This document shows, piece after piece, positions 49,927 to 58,015 of a stretch of 64,000 bases of DNA. This DNA comes from Moorella mulderi DSM 14980. Its GTDB lineage: Bacteria; Bacillota; DSM-521; Neomoorellales; Neomoorellaceae. The translations under genes and the position numbers were made by a program. Under the pieces are notes generated by a model that worked only from the letters and a program-made list of their open reading frames with translations, had not been told where the DNA came from and searched no databases. The stretch's first letter is position 1; the number at the start of each line of letters is the position of its first letter. The stretch lies in NCBI RefSeq assembly GCF_001594015.1, contig NZ_LTBC01000012.1, forward strand, positions 1-64,000, read 5' to 3'.

Positions 49927-50946
49927 ATGATTGATATCGAAATCATCCTGCGGGCGGCGGCTGCCGCCGGGGCCTCCGATGTCCATCTCTCTGTCGGCCT
50001 GCCGCCGGTTTTCCGGGTCCACGGCGAACTCCAGGTCCAGCGCCAGTGGGAGCCCCTGGATTCCGAAATGACTGCCAGCCTGGTACGGCCTATAGTGGGC
50101 GAGAGGTGGGAGGTATTGCAAGAGCGGGGAGAAATAGACCTGGCTTACTCCCTGCCCGGCGTAAGCCGTTTCCGGGTCAATGTTTTTCACCAGCGGGGGA
50201 GCGTTAGCGCAGCCATCCGCCTTATACCCAGGGAAATACCCAGCCTGGAAACCCTGGGATTACCGCCGGTGGTGGCCGAGCTGGCGGAACGACAGCACGG
50301 CCTGGTCCTGGTGACGGGGCCAACGGGTAGCGGCAAGTCCACCACCCTGGCGGCCATGGTGGATAAAATCAACCGGGAACGCAGCTGCCATATAATAACC
50401 CTGGAAGATCCCATTGAATACCTGCACCAACACCGCCGCAGTATAGTCAACCAGCGGGAAGTGGGTTCTGATACCCAGTCCTTTGCCAGTGCCCTGCGGG
50501 CCGCCCTGCGCCAGGACCCGGATGTTATCCTGGTCGGCGAGATGCGGGACCTAGAGACCATTGCCACGGCCATCACGGCCGCGGAAACGGGCCACCTGGT
50601 CCTGGCGACTTTACATACCAGCAGTGCCATCCAGAGCGTGGACCGGATCATTGACGTTTTCCCGCCCCACCAGCAGGGGCAGGTCCGCATCCAGCTGGCC
50701 GACACCCTGGAAGGGGTTATCACCCAGCAGCTTTTACCGCGGGCCGACAGGAAGGGCCGGGTGGCAGCCGTGGAAGTGCTGATTGCTACCCCGGCTGTTA
50801 AGAATCTCATCCGCGAGGGTAAAACCCACCAGATTGTTTCCAGCATGCAGACGGGAGCCCGCTACGGCATGCAGACCATGGACATGGCTCTGCGGCAGCT
50901 GGTCACCAGGGGGGTGATAGCGGATAGAGAATTAAACAATGGTTAA
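49927..50946 (+). CDS. pilT: Pilus retraction ATPase
   Basis: A 339-residue PilT ATPase. Walker A is GPTGSGKST (near residue 131); Asp box LEDPIEYLHQH, Walker B VILVGEMRDLETI and His box ATLHTSSAIQ follow. The C-terminal AVKNLIREGKTHQ is the variant AIRNLIRE motif needed for retraction. ATG 49927 has GGGAGGATT upstream. The 185 bases before it contain no gene. It drives depolymerisation and twitching. Confidence 0.95.
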   Translation: MIDIEIILRAAAAAGASDVHLSVGLPPVFRVHGELQVQRQWEPLDSEMTASLVRPIVGERWEVLQERGEIDLAYSLPGVSRFRVNVFHQRGSVSAAIRLIPREIPSLETLGLPPVVAELAERQHGLVLVTGPTGSGKSTTLAAMVDKINRERSCHIITLEDPIEYLHQHRRSIVNQREVGSDTQSFASALRAALRQDPDVILVGEMRDLETIATAITAAETGHLVLATLHTSSAIQSVDRIIDVFPPHQQGQVRIQLADTLEGVITQQLLPRADRKGRVAAVEVLIATPAVKNLIREGKTHQIVSSMQTGARYGMQTMDMALRQLVTRGVIADRELNNG

Positions 50947-51008
50947 TGGCGCCAGGATTAGCAGGAATTTGCCTTTTTATGACGAATAAATGTCCATATA
51001 TCCTCGTT

Positions 51009-51138
51009 CAAGGCAAACCTGGCGAAAGCCAGGGGCGCAAAGCTACGGGCCTGTAGACGCTGTCATGGCCGCCGGGCTGCCGGGGAAGAGTTCTATCTTT
51101 CCCTGTTGCCGGTGGCTATTTATATTTTGGAGGGAAAG
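51009..51138 (+). ncRNA. Class I c-di-GMP (GEMM) riboswitch with ribosome-binding-site switch, upstream of pilC
   Basis: The segment AAGGCAAACC, then CGAAAG, then GGCGCAAAGC, ACGGGCC and GGCTGCCG at 51010-51081 matches the GEMM-I aptamer: the P1b GAAA tetraloop hairpin CCTGGC/GCCAGG and the conserved GCAAAGC internal loop. Downstream, CTTTCCCT (51097-51104) is the exact complement of the pilC ribosome binding site AGGGAAAG (51131-51138). It can alternatively pair with GGGGAAGA (51082-51089) at the end of the aptamer. This suggests ligand-dependent control of translation of pilC. Confidence 0.85.
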
Positions 51139-51139
51139 C

Positions 51140-52348
51140 ATGAATTTTGCCTACCGGGGAAGGGATGCCAGGGGGAATGCAGTTAGCGGGAATATAGAAG
51201 CGGAAAGCCAGGAACTGGCCATCCGGGAACTGCGCCGGCAGGGGATTTTTATTACTTACTGCCGGCCGGCAGTTGTAACCCCAGCCCGGGACTGGCGGCG
51301 CCTTTTCCGGCGGCCGGTATCCCGTCGCGACCTGGCCCTCTTCTGCCGCCAGCTGGCGACCATGCTGGGGGCTGGCCTGCCGATTGTGACGGCCTTGCAT
51401 ATTTTACAGCGACAGGCAGAAAATCCTTCCCTGCGAGAAAGTACTGGTATGCTTCTCCAGGACCTGGAGTCCGGGGAGGCCTTTTACCGGGCCCTGGAAC
51501 GGCAGCCCCGGGTCTTCCCGCCTATCTTCATTCACACCGTCGAGGCCGGTGAACTGGGTGGGGCCCTGGACGAGACCCTGGAGCGCCTGGCCGGGCACCT
51601 GGAACGGGAACATGAAGTAGAGGAAAAGGTCAAGTCGGCCCTGACCTACCCGGCGATAGTCAGCATGGTTGCCCTCCTGGTAGTTATTTTTCTCCTGACT
51701 TATGTCCTGCCTTCCTTCCAGGTCATGTTGAACAGCCTGCAGGTGCCCCTGCCCTGGCCGACGCGCCTGGTTCTGGGACTAAGTGAAGGGTTACGGCGCT
51801 TGTGGCCTTTTCTGGTCTTTTTTATGGCCGGCGCCGGTTATGGGTTTTACCGCTGGCAGCAAAGGCCAGCGGGGCGCTACCAGGTCGATCGTTTGTTCCT
51901 TCGTTTACCAATTTTCGGTCCCCTGCATCATAAGGCGGTTCTATCTCGTTTCAGCCGTACCCTGGGTACCCTCCTGCACAGCGGTGTACCGGTCCTGCTG
52001 GCCCTGGAAATAGTGCGGCGTACGGTGGGCAATGCTGTGGTGGCCGGCGCGGTGGAGCGGGCGGCAGAAAGCGTTCGCGACGGGCAGAGCCTGGCGACTC
52101 CACTGGAAGCGAGCGGCGTCTTCCCTCCCATGGTGGTGGAGATGATTACGGTAGGCGAGGAAACTGGGGCCCTGGATGCCATGCTTGAACGAGTGGCGAC
52201 TCTTTATGAGCAGGAGGTGGAGGCGGTCGTGGCCCGCCTGGCTTCACTCATAGAACCAATCCTGATTGTCGGGCTTGGTGGCATTGTGGGGGTGATCGTA
52301 ATTTCGGTCTTTCTGCCCTACTTTCAGATGCTGGGCGGCATAAGGTAG
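51140..52348 (+). CDS. pilC: Type IV pilus inner-membrane platform protein
   Basis: A 402-residue GspF/PilC protein from ATG 51140 with GGAGGGAAAG upstream. The N-terminal FAYRGRDARGNAVSGNIEAESQELAIRELRRQGIFI is characteristic. Two F-domains (near residues 60-185 and 265-385) each carry FCRQLATMLGAGLPIV and FSRTLGTLLHSGVPVL. Three or more membrane helices are visible. It couples the ATPases to pilin assembly. Its leader carries the riboswitch. Confidence 0.95.
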   Translation: MNFAYRGRDARGNAVSGNIEAESQELAIRELRRQGIFITYCRPAVVTPARDWRRLFRRPVSRRDLALFCRQLATMLGAGLPIVTALHILQRQAENPSLRESTGMLLQDLESGEAFYRALERQPRVFPPIFIHTVEAGELGGALDETLERLAGHLEREHEVEEKVKSALTYPAIVSMVALLVVIFLLTYVLPSFQVMLNSLQVPLPWPTRLVLGLSEGLRRLWPFLVFFMAGAGYGFYRWQQRPAGRYQVDRLFLRLPIFGPLHHKAVLSRFSRTLGTLLHSGVPVLLALEIVRRTVGNAVVAGAVERAAESVRDGQSLATPLEASGVFPPMVVEMITVGEETGALDAMLERVATLYEQEVEAVVARLASLIEPILIVGLGGIVGVIVISVFLPYFQMLGGIR

Positions 52349-52504
52349 AGGCGCGCGGGGTATCTTTTTTCTCATTTTGCCGGTGGCTATCCTAGCAGCC
52401 TGCCCTCATGACAATGCCCTGGCCGGCGGCTCCATGTCGAGGAGTGCCAGGATAACTCTGCATCCTGCCGCGTTTGAGATCGGGGATAATAATGCGGGTA
52501 AGAG

Positions 52505-52599
52505 GGGGGTGATCTATTTGTAGGTTTCCCCGGCTACTGGGAGCCGGTACTCGCTAGCCAGGCAAGTACGGGGGTGATTTACTTTTAGGTTTCCCCGGC
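52505..52599 (+). repeat. Tandem 30-bp direct repeat before the pilin genes
   Basis: GGGGGTGATCTATTTGTAGG... (52505-52534) recurs at 52570-52599 with 27 of 30 bases identical, including the shared ending TTTCCCCGGC. The GGGG and CCCC ends of each unit could pair. The ~310-base gap between pilC and the first pilin (52349-52658) contains no other feature that I can support; it probably holds the pilin promoter. Confidence 0.65.
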
Positions 52600-52658
52600 G
52601 GGCTGGCAGCAGGAAAGTAAAAAGCGCAGGCAAAAAAATCAGGGAGGTTGATTGATTC

Positions 52659-53189
52659 ATGTGGCAGAGACTGAAAAAGGCGCGGGACCAGCGGGGTTTC
52701 ACTCTGGTGGAGCTCCTGGTCGTTATTGCCATCATCGGCATCCTGGCCGCCATCGTCGCCCCTAACGCCTTCAAGGCCATTGAGAAGGGCAAGGTGGCGG
52801 CCGCGGAAGCAGATTACAAGGCGATTAAGGCTGCGGTGTTGAATTTTTACACGGACACGGGCCAGTGGCCGCCTAACCCCTGGGAGTCTGGAGTTCCTGC
52901 TGACGTCTACCTTGTGACAAAGCCTGACTCAGGTTACGAGGGCTGGAACGGCCCATATTTGGAGCGCTGGCCGAGCAAGAACCCGTGGGGAGGCTACTAT
53001 AAGTATGTTTATTGGACCGGCAATGACTCTCCATGGGAAAGCCCTGCTAGGTGGATTGAATTAAGTAGTGTACCAGGTGCAAACGGGAGTTCATCCACTG
53101 GTGCTGCGAAGCAATTGCAGAATGATCTGGGAGAAGAGATTGTCAAGTTTGACGGTAGTTTAGTAAAGATTTTGGTTTCTAGGTATTAA
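52659..53189 (+). CDS. Major type IV pilin-like / GspG-type pseudopilin 1
   Basis: A 176-residue prepilin. The leader [21 protein letters not shown] is cut after Gly, with Glu5 of the mature protein present. The N-terminal helix is followed by [16 protein letters not shown]-like loops (TGQWPP) and a second GspG feature, the [14 protein letters not shown] box. It is closely related to the next gene, from which it differs mainly in the C-terminal half. ATG 52659 has AGGGAGGTTG upstream. Confidence 0.9.
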   Translation: MWQRLKKARDQRGFTLVELLVVIAIIGILAAIVAPNAFKAIEKGKVAAAEADYKAIKAAVLNFYTDTGQWPPNPWESGVPADVYLVTKPDSGYEGWNGPYLERWPSKNPWGGYYKYVYWTGNDSPWESPARWIELSSVPGANGSSSTGAAKQLQNDLGEEIVKFDGSLVKILVSRY

Positions 53190-53330
53190 TAATTGCGGTT
53201 ACGTTTGATATAGGGCAAGGTTTTGTCAGATGTCGAAAAATGTAACTAATACTCTTTGTTGTTTTCCGTCTTAGCGGGGTTGCTTTGTTACCCTTGCAAA
53301 ACTAATCTTTCTAAGAAGGAGGGAGTCTGG

Positions 53331-53846
53331 TTGCTGAAGCAAGTATGTAAAGGCGAAAAGGGCTTTACTCTGGTTGAACTGCTGGTAGTCATCGCCATCA
53401 TCGGCATCTTGGCCGCCATAATTGTTCCTAATGCCTTCAAGGCCATTGAGAAGGGCAAAGTGGCGACGGCCGAAGCGGATTACAAAGCGATTAAAGCGGC
53501 GGCGTTGAATTACTATACGGACGTAGGTGAGTGGCCGGAACATCAATCAGCTAACTCAGATCCCGGGTTGACTACCAACGTTGGTAACAAACCTGGCTGG
53601 AACGGCCCTTACCTGGAGCGCTGGAAAGACAAGAATCCGTGGGGAGGAGATTATAAATTCCAGAACGGCCCATATATAGACTGGGATGGCCAAAGTGGCA
53701 ATGATGCAGCGGTGTATCTTAAATTGACTGGTGTCCCCTTAAGTGCCGCAAACAAAATAGTAAGTGATCTTAGTGATAGTGTAGTAGAGTTCACCAATCA
53801 GACTAGTACTACCACCGAAGTCAATATATTGATAGCGGTTAAATAG
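53331..53846 (+). CDS. Major type IV pilin-like / GspG-type pseudopilin 2
   Basis: A 171-residue prepilin from TTG 53331, with AAGGAGGGAG six bases before it; the frame is open further upstream but has no site. [21 protein letters not shown] and [29 protein letters not shown] nearly duplicate the upstream pilin. The remaining part differs, keeping LERWKDKNPWGGDY. The tandem pair suggests a recent duplication with divergence of the exposed domain. Confidence 0.88.
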   Translation: MLKQVCKGEKGFTLVELLVVIAIIGILAAIIVPNAFKAIEKGKVATAEADYKAIKAAALNYYTDVGEWPEHQSANSDPGLTTNVGNKPGWNGPYLERWKDKNPWGGDYKFQNGPYIDWDGQSGNDAAVYLKLTGVPLSAANKIVSDLSDSVVEFTNQTSTTTEVNILIAVK

Positions 53847-54263
53847 GAACTATTAAAACGTGCTACTGCTGTTGTATTTTGTTTTTTTGTCGAGTAAGAA
53901 AGCTACTGGATCAGATCACTGGCCAGTCATTCGTGTAAAAACATCCTGCAACGCGATATCGAGCGGTCGGAGTAGCCTACCTGCGGTGCTCATACGTCGT
54001 AGCAGGCTACCCGGCCCCACCTTAATCCGTCCCGCCCCTTTTCCGGCAGGGGGGGGATGGTGTGCAGATGTCATTTTTTATGGGAAGGATTGTAATTGAA
54101 ATTAGGAAGCGTTATATACTACACTGTGCAGTTTTGCTTCTGGCTACAGGTGTAGCTGGCAGGTAACGTGAAGATTTACGTGTCATGACGTAAGACTGGA
54201 ATAGATTAGTGCTTGACAGCTATGATGATTAAGCAAATTTTGCAGGGGTAAAAGGAAAAAGTC
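53847..54263. other. Intergenic region before the prepilin peptidase gene
   Basis: Contains GTAGCCT...AGGCTAC (a ~40-base imperfect hairpin near 53971-54009), possibly ending the pilin transcript, and an 18-bp palindrome TTACGTGTCATGACGTAA (54176-54193). A TTGACA at ~54213 has no good -10. A 79-codon frame at 53860-54099 has no protein-like composition and I do not call it. Confidence 0.5.
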
Positions 54264-55007
54264 ATGCTGGTGTTTTTTTTCTTACTGGGTCTTTTTATCG
54301 GCAGTTTCCTTAACGTGGTCATTTACCGCCTGCCGCGCGGGGAAACGGTGGTCTGGGGTCGTTCGCATTGTCCGGCTTGCGGGCGGGCGCTGGCCTGGTA
54401 CGACCTTATACCCGTATTGAGCTACATGTTTTTGCGGGGCAGGTGCCGTTACTGCCGCCTGCCGATTTCCTCACGATATCCTTTAGTCGAGCTTGTCACG
54501 GGCGTGGTATTTACCACCCTTTTTTATAATTTCGGCCTCTCCTGGATCCTGGTAAAATACCTTTTTCTAAGCGCCGTGCTGGTAGCCGCCAGCTTCATCG
54601 ATCTGGAGCACTACCTGATCCCTGACCGCCTCGTGGTGACCGGTGCCTGCGGCGGTATTCTTTTAAGCCTGTTGGCGCGGGATGTGGGGTTCTGGGCTGC
54701 CTTAGGGGGAATTGTTGCGGCAGCAGGATTTTTGCTGCTGGTTGCCGTAATAAGTAAAGGTGGCATGGGCGGCGGGGATGTCAAGCTTGCAGGTATGGTA
54801 GGGCTTTTCCTCGGCTGGCCCCTGGCATCTCTGGCTCTTTTCCTTTCCCTGGTCACAGGCGGCTTGGCGGGCGTTTGCTTGCTGGTTTCCGGCCGGAAAA
54901 AGCGGCAGGACCCCCTTCCTTTCGCGCCTTTTATCGCCATAGGGGGGCTGTTGGCGTTGTTTTTTGGCGAGAAAATGTTGCACTGGTATCTTGTTAGGTT
55001 TATGTAA
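54264..55007 (+). CDS. pilD: Prepilin peptidase / N-methyltransferase
   Basis: A 247-residue polytopic membrane protease. The cytoplasmic domain has two Cys pairs CPAC and CRYC around residues 36-72. Aspartates lie in DLEHYLIPDRL and GGGDVKLAG, the aspartic-protease motif. Seven or so hydrophobic segments are visible. It removes the prepilin leader and methylates the new N-terminus. ATG 54264 follows GGGGTAAAAGGAAAAAG. Confidence 0.94.
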   Translation: MLVFFFLLGLFIGSFLNVVIYRLPRGETVVWGRSHCPACGRALAWYDLIPVLSYMFLRGRCRYCRLPISSRYPLVELVTGVVFTTLFYNFGLSWILVKYLFLSAVLVAASFIDLEHYLIPDRLVVTGACGGILLSLLARDVGFWAALGGIVAAAGFLLLVAVISKGGMGGGDVKLAGMVGLFLGWPLASLALFLSLVTGGLAGVCLLVSGRKKRQDPLPFAPFIAIGGLLALFFGEKMLHWYLVRFM

Positions 55008-55053
55008 AGCAATGAAACGCGAAGCGTGAGCAGTTTATATAGCGGCGGTTGAT

Positions 55054-55548
55054 ATGGCGGGGACGGAAAAATATAGTTCCACGCAGGCGGTGCAGGGAGA
55101 GCGCGGTTTTACCCTGATAGAAATGGTAGCTGTCATGGCCATCACTGGGCTCCTGGCTACGGTGGTCCTGCCGGTAGTGGCTAAGAGCTTGGCATGGTGG
55201 CAGGTGCAGACGGCGGCCTGGCAGCTGGTCAGCGATATCCGGGAAGTACAGCAGAGGGCCATGGGCGGCGAGGACCGCCAGTGGAAGCTCCTCCTTGACG
55301 ACGTCAACGAACTGTATTTCTTGAAAAAAAATACGGAGATTATCCGGGAAACCAAACTTCCCGCGGGCATAACTATGGAATTACGTTTACAGCATGCCGG
55401 TTCCCGGCTGGGTAGTGAAATATCCTTTACGATCGAGGGGGAACCGGTAAATAGCGGGGATATAGTGCTGAAGGACCGCTATGGCCGGGAGTATTATATA
55501 ACCATTATGCCGGTTACCGGCCGGGTCAAGGCGGGGAAAACGACGTGA
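55054..55548 (+). CDS. Minor pseudopilin, GspH/FimT-like
   Basis: A 164-residue prepilin with leader GERGFTLIEMVAVMAITGLLATVVLPVV, followed by helical and beta parts (WQLVSDIREVQQRAMGGEDRQW is typical of GspH/FimT). It overlaps the next gene by 4 bases. It probably primes the pilus tip with the two following proteins. Confidence 0.85.
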   Translation: MAGTEKYSSTQAVQGERGFTLIEMVAVMAITGLLATVVLPVVAKSLAWWQVQTAAWQLVSDIREVQQRAMGGEDRQWKLLLDDVNELYFLKKNTEIIRETKLPAGITMELRLQHAGSRLGSEISFTIEGEPVNSGDIVLKDRYGREYYITIMPVTGRVKAGKTT

Positions 55549-55943
55549 AAAAGTGTTGCTGGCCTGGTAACAACCGTGGTCTAACCCTGATTGAAGTCCT
55601 GGTGGCAGCAGCCTTGCTGGCGGCTGTGCTGGCGCCTATGCTGGGTATGTTTATCACCGCCGCCCGGGGTTATACCAGGGGCGGCCAGGAAACCATCGTT
55701 TTGAATCTGGCCCGGGAACGTATGGAAACCTGCCTGGCAGCCGGTTATAATGGCCTGGCCTCCCTGCCTGGAGCTGGCGGCACCTGGCAGGCTTACCCCG
55801 GCCGGCCGGGATATGAGTACCAGATAACTATAACAGATTATGACCTCGTCCTACAGGTGAAGGAAGTGATGGTGCGGGTGCGCCCGGTGAATGACCCGGC
55901 GGGGCAGGTGGAACTGGCAACCCTGGTTGCCAGGTGGCCGTGA
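55545..55943 (+). CDS. Minor pseudopilin, GspI/PilV-like
   Basis: A 132-residue prepilin from GTG 55545 in the stop overlap of the previous gene. The leader is NNRGLTLIEVLVAAALLAAVLAPMLGMF, with Glu5. A short C-terminal domain (PGYEYQITITDYD) follows. The prepilin peptidase would process at Gly-Leu. Confidence 0.82.
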   Translation: MKKCCWPGNNRGLTLIEVLVAAALLAAVLAPMLGMFITAARGYTRGGQETIVLNLARERMETCLAAGYNGLASLPGAGGTWQAYPGRPGYEYQITITDYDLVLQVKEVMVRVRPVNDPAGQVELATLVARWP

Positions 55944-56446
55944 AGTGGCGGCGGGCCGGCCTTACTTTAATTGAAACTGTAATTGCCGCCAGCCTGATGG
56001 TCCTGGTCCTTATGGCTTCCTTGAGCATCCTCCAGGCGGGTTTAAAATGGTGGCAGCGCGGCTGGGACCGTATGGATGCCCAGCAGAACGCCCGCGTGGC
56101 CCTGATGCAGATGACCAGGGAGATCCAGGCGGCCGGCCAGGTGGTTAGCGGTTCGGGGAGATATACCCTTATAATTGCCGACGCGGCCGGAAACCAGTTT
56201 AAATACGAGCTTAGTGGTAGCGATCTCCGGCGGGCTGTTAAAAATAAAGGATCTTTAAGCTTCAGCGGCTATAATCTCCTGGCCTATGGGGTGCAGACCC
56301 TGGAATTTTTTTATGACCATCCAGAGGCGCCGGAAAACAGTAAAACCGTAACCATCCACCTTGTTACCCGGGACGCCGAAGGACGGGACTTTGACGTAAT
56401 TACCGCTGCAGCCCTGCGGCTCAGGGTGATGAACCCTGGAGGTTAG
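55934..56446 (+). CDS. Minor pseudopilin, PilW/GspJ-like
   Basis: A 170-residue prepilin starting at GTG 55934 or 55940, overlapping the previous stop. The leader RAGLTLIETVIAASLMVLVLMASL is followed by a segment typical of PilW/GspJ (QQNARVALMQMTREIQAA). It completes the H-I-J-like minor pilin set. Confidence 0.83.
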   Translation: MAVKWRRAGLTLIETVIAASLMVLVLMASLSILQAGLKWWQRGWDRMDAQQNARVALMQMTREIQAAGQVVSGSGRYTLIIADAAGNQFKYELSGSDLRRAVKNKGSLSFSGYNLLAYGVQTLEFFYDHPEAPENSKTVTIHLVTRDAEGRDFDVITAAALRLRVMNPGG

Positions 56447-56501
56447 CATTTAACTTGCTGGTAAAAATTCTGGTAAAGATTTTTATTGCAGGTGATATTC
56501 T

Positions 56502-57932
56502 TTGGCCGGCACCTGGCGGCGGAGTATAGCTACAGGCAAGGGAAGAATTGATGCGGTGAGGTTGCCGGGGAGGTGCTGGTACCGGCGCGGCAGCGCCCTG
56601 CCGGGGGTCCTGCTGGCAATCCTGGTCCTTTCCCTCCTGGGGGCCGGGCTTCTTTCTCTCTCCCTGGTGGAGCGCCAGGGCGCGGCTAATGAAGTCAAAA
56701 TTACCCAGGCCACTTATTTGTCCGAAGCCGGCATCAACCTGGCCCTGGCAAGATTACGCCAAGATCCCGGCTGGCGGGAGGGGCTGGGGGAAACATCTTT
56801 AACTGGCGTCCAGGGATATATCCAGAGAGTAGATATTAGCCAGCAGGTATTGAGCTACCGCCTTCGCTCTCTGGCCCAGGTTGGTGGTGTTCAGCGGGCC
56901 GTAGAGGTCGATCTGGCGCGACCCCTGTATACCTTTGCCCTGGCTACTGCCGGTGACCTGGATAAGCAGGACAAATTAATTATTGCCGGAGGGGATATCC
57001 TTGCCCTGGGGGATATCAACAATCTGAAAGTTGTTTTCGGCGAGGATAACGTCATTAATGTGGCTGCCGGTGGAAATTTAACTGTAAACGGTACCCTCCA
57101 GGGAAGCGCTGTAGCTGGCGGGGACCTCTATGTTAAAGGAACTATCAAAGGCGACGCCACCGCCGGTGGAGTTATTTATAATAAAGATAAAATCTACGGC
57201 AACAAGTTTGAAGGTGTCAGCTTAACTTTCCCGTCCTTTCCCGACAACCCCGATGCTCCTTTCACAAACGGTTTAACACTGGGGAAAGATACATATACCA
57301 TTGAGGAAATCCAGGCCATGGTTAATAATGCCGGCATGACTCCGGCGATTCTTTATCGGCAGGGAGACCTGACCATAACGGCTGGCCATGACAATGATCA
57401 TGGCAATAACAATAACAATGGTAATAACAATAGCAATAGCAATAGCAATGGCAACGACCATAGCACCCCGTATTATTATAATGGTATCGCCATTATTGCC
57501 GCTTCGGGCAGCATCACCCTGGAGACCAGCCTGTTACCTGCTTCCGTTGGAAATGCCTGGGCCTTCATTGCCGGCGGGGATTTAAATATTTCCGGTGGTA
57601 CCAGACTGGGAGGAGTGTTTATTGACGGGGGCACCTTTAGTAAGAATGATCGCGGCCAGGAGAGTACCATTAACGGGAGCCTGGTAACCAGGTACGTCGG
57701 TGCAATCGACGAAGGTAGCTATGATACTTCCGGCAGCAATCAGGAAATAAGGGGTAATGATAATAATAACGGAAACGGGCAGGGGAATGGTAAGGATAAA
57801 GATAATGACCATAAAATTAAGGGTAAGATCCGAATCATCTATGATCAGAACCTTGTTGGTTCCCTGGCTCCCTATTTGAGTCAGGGTAACTGGCAGATCC
57901 TTTCCTGGCGGGTGGCAGCTTTGGAGCAATAA
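56502..57932 (+). CDS. PilX-like protein with a beta-rich, Asn-rich domain
   Basis: A 476-residue protein from TTG 56502 (GCAGGTG upstream). The N-terminus RRGSALPGVLLAILVLSLLGAGLLSLSLVERQGAANE is a PilX-like membrane segment. The following region has successive GG-D-rich repeats (AGGDILALGDINNL, AAGGNLTVNGTLQG, AGGDLYVKGTIKGDATAGG), suggesting a beta-solenoid or bactofilin-like shape. Low-complexity Asn/Ser/Gly/Asp stretches (57394-57465, 57755-57815) come from short trinucleotide-like DNA repeats. Much larger than usual PilX. It may be an adhesive tip-associated protein. Confidence 0.72.
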   Translation: MAGTWRRSIATGKGRIDAVRLPGRCWYRRGSALPGVLLAILVLSLLGAGLLSLSLVERQGAANEVKITQATYLSEAGINLALARLRQDPGWREGLGETSLTGVQGYIQRVDISQQVLSYRLRSLAQVGGVQRAVEVDLARPLYTFALATAGDLDKQDKLIIAGGDILALGDINNLKVVFGEDNVINVAAGGNLTVNGTLQGSAVAGGDLYVKGTIKGDATAGGVIYNKDKIYGNKFEGVSLTFPSFPDNPDAPFTNGLTLGKDTYTIEEIQAMVNNAGMTPAILYRQGDLTITAGHDNDHGNNNNNGNNNSNSNSNGNDHSTPYYYNGIAIIAASGSITLETSLLPASVGNAWAFIAGGDLNISGGTRLGGVFIDGGTFSKNDRGQESTINGSLVTRYVGAIDEGSYDTSGSNQEIRGNDNNNGNGQGNGKDKDNDHKIKGKIRIIYDQNLVGSLAPYLSQGNWQILSWRVAALEQ

Positions 57933-58015
57933 ATCCAGGCCTCCCGCGGGAAAAGAAGAACCTGTTCCTAAGGAAGATAACACCAGTTGTAGCAAAGTAG
58001 ATAGGAGTTATTTTT

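Noticed and set aside
52505-52599. CRISPR-like repeat array
   Set aside because: Only two 30-bp units with a 35-base gap and no cas genes in the window; called a direct repeat instead.
53860-54099. 79-codon frame between the second pilin and pilD
   Set aside because: No domain, no ribosome binding site and odd composition; it runs through an apparent hairpin. Treated as intergenic.
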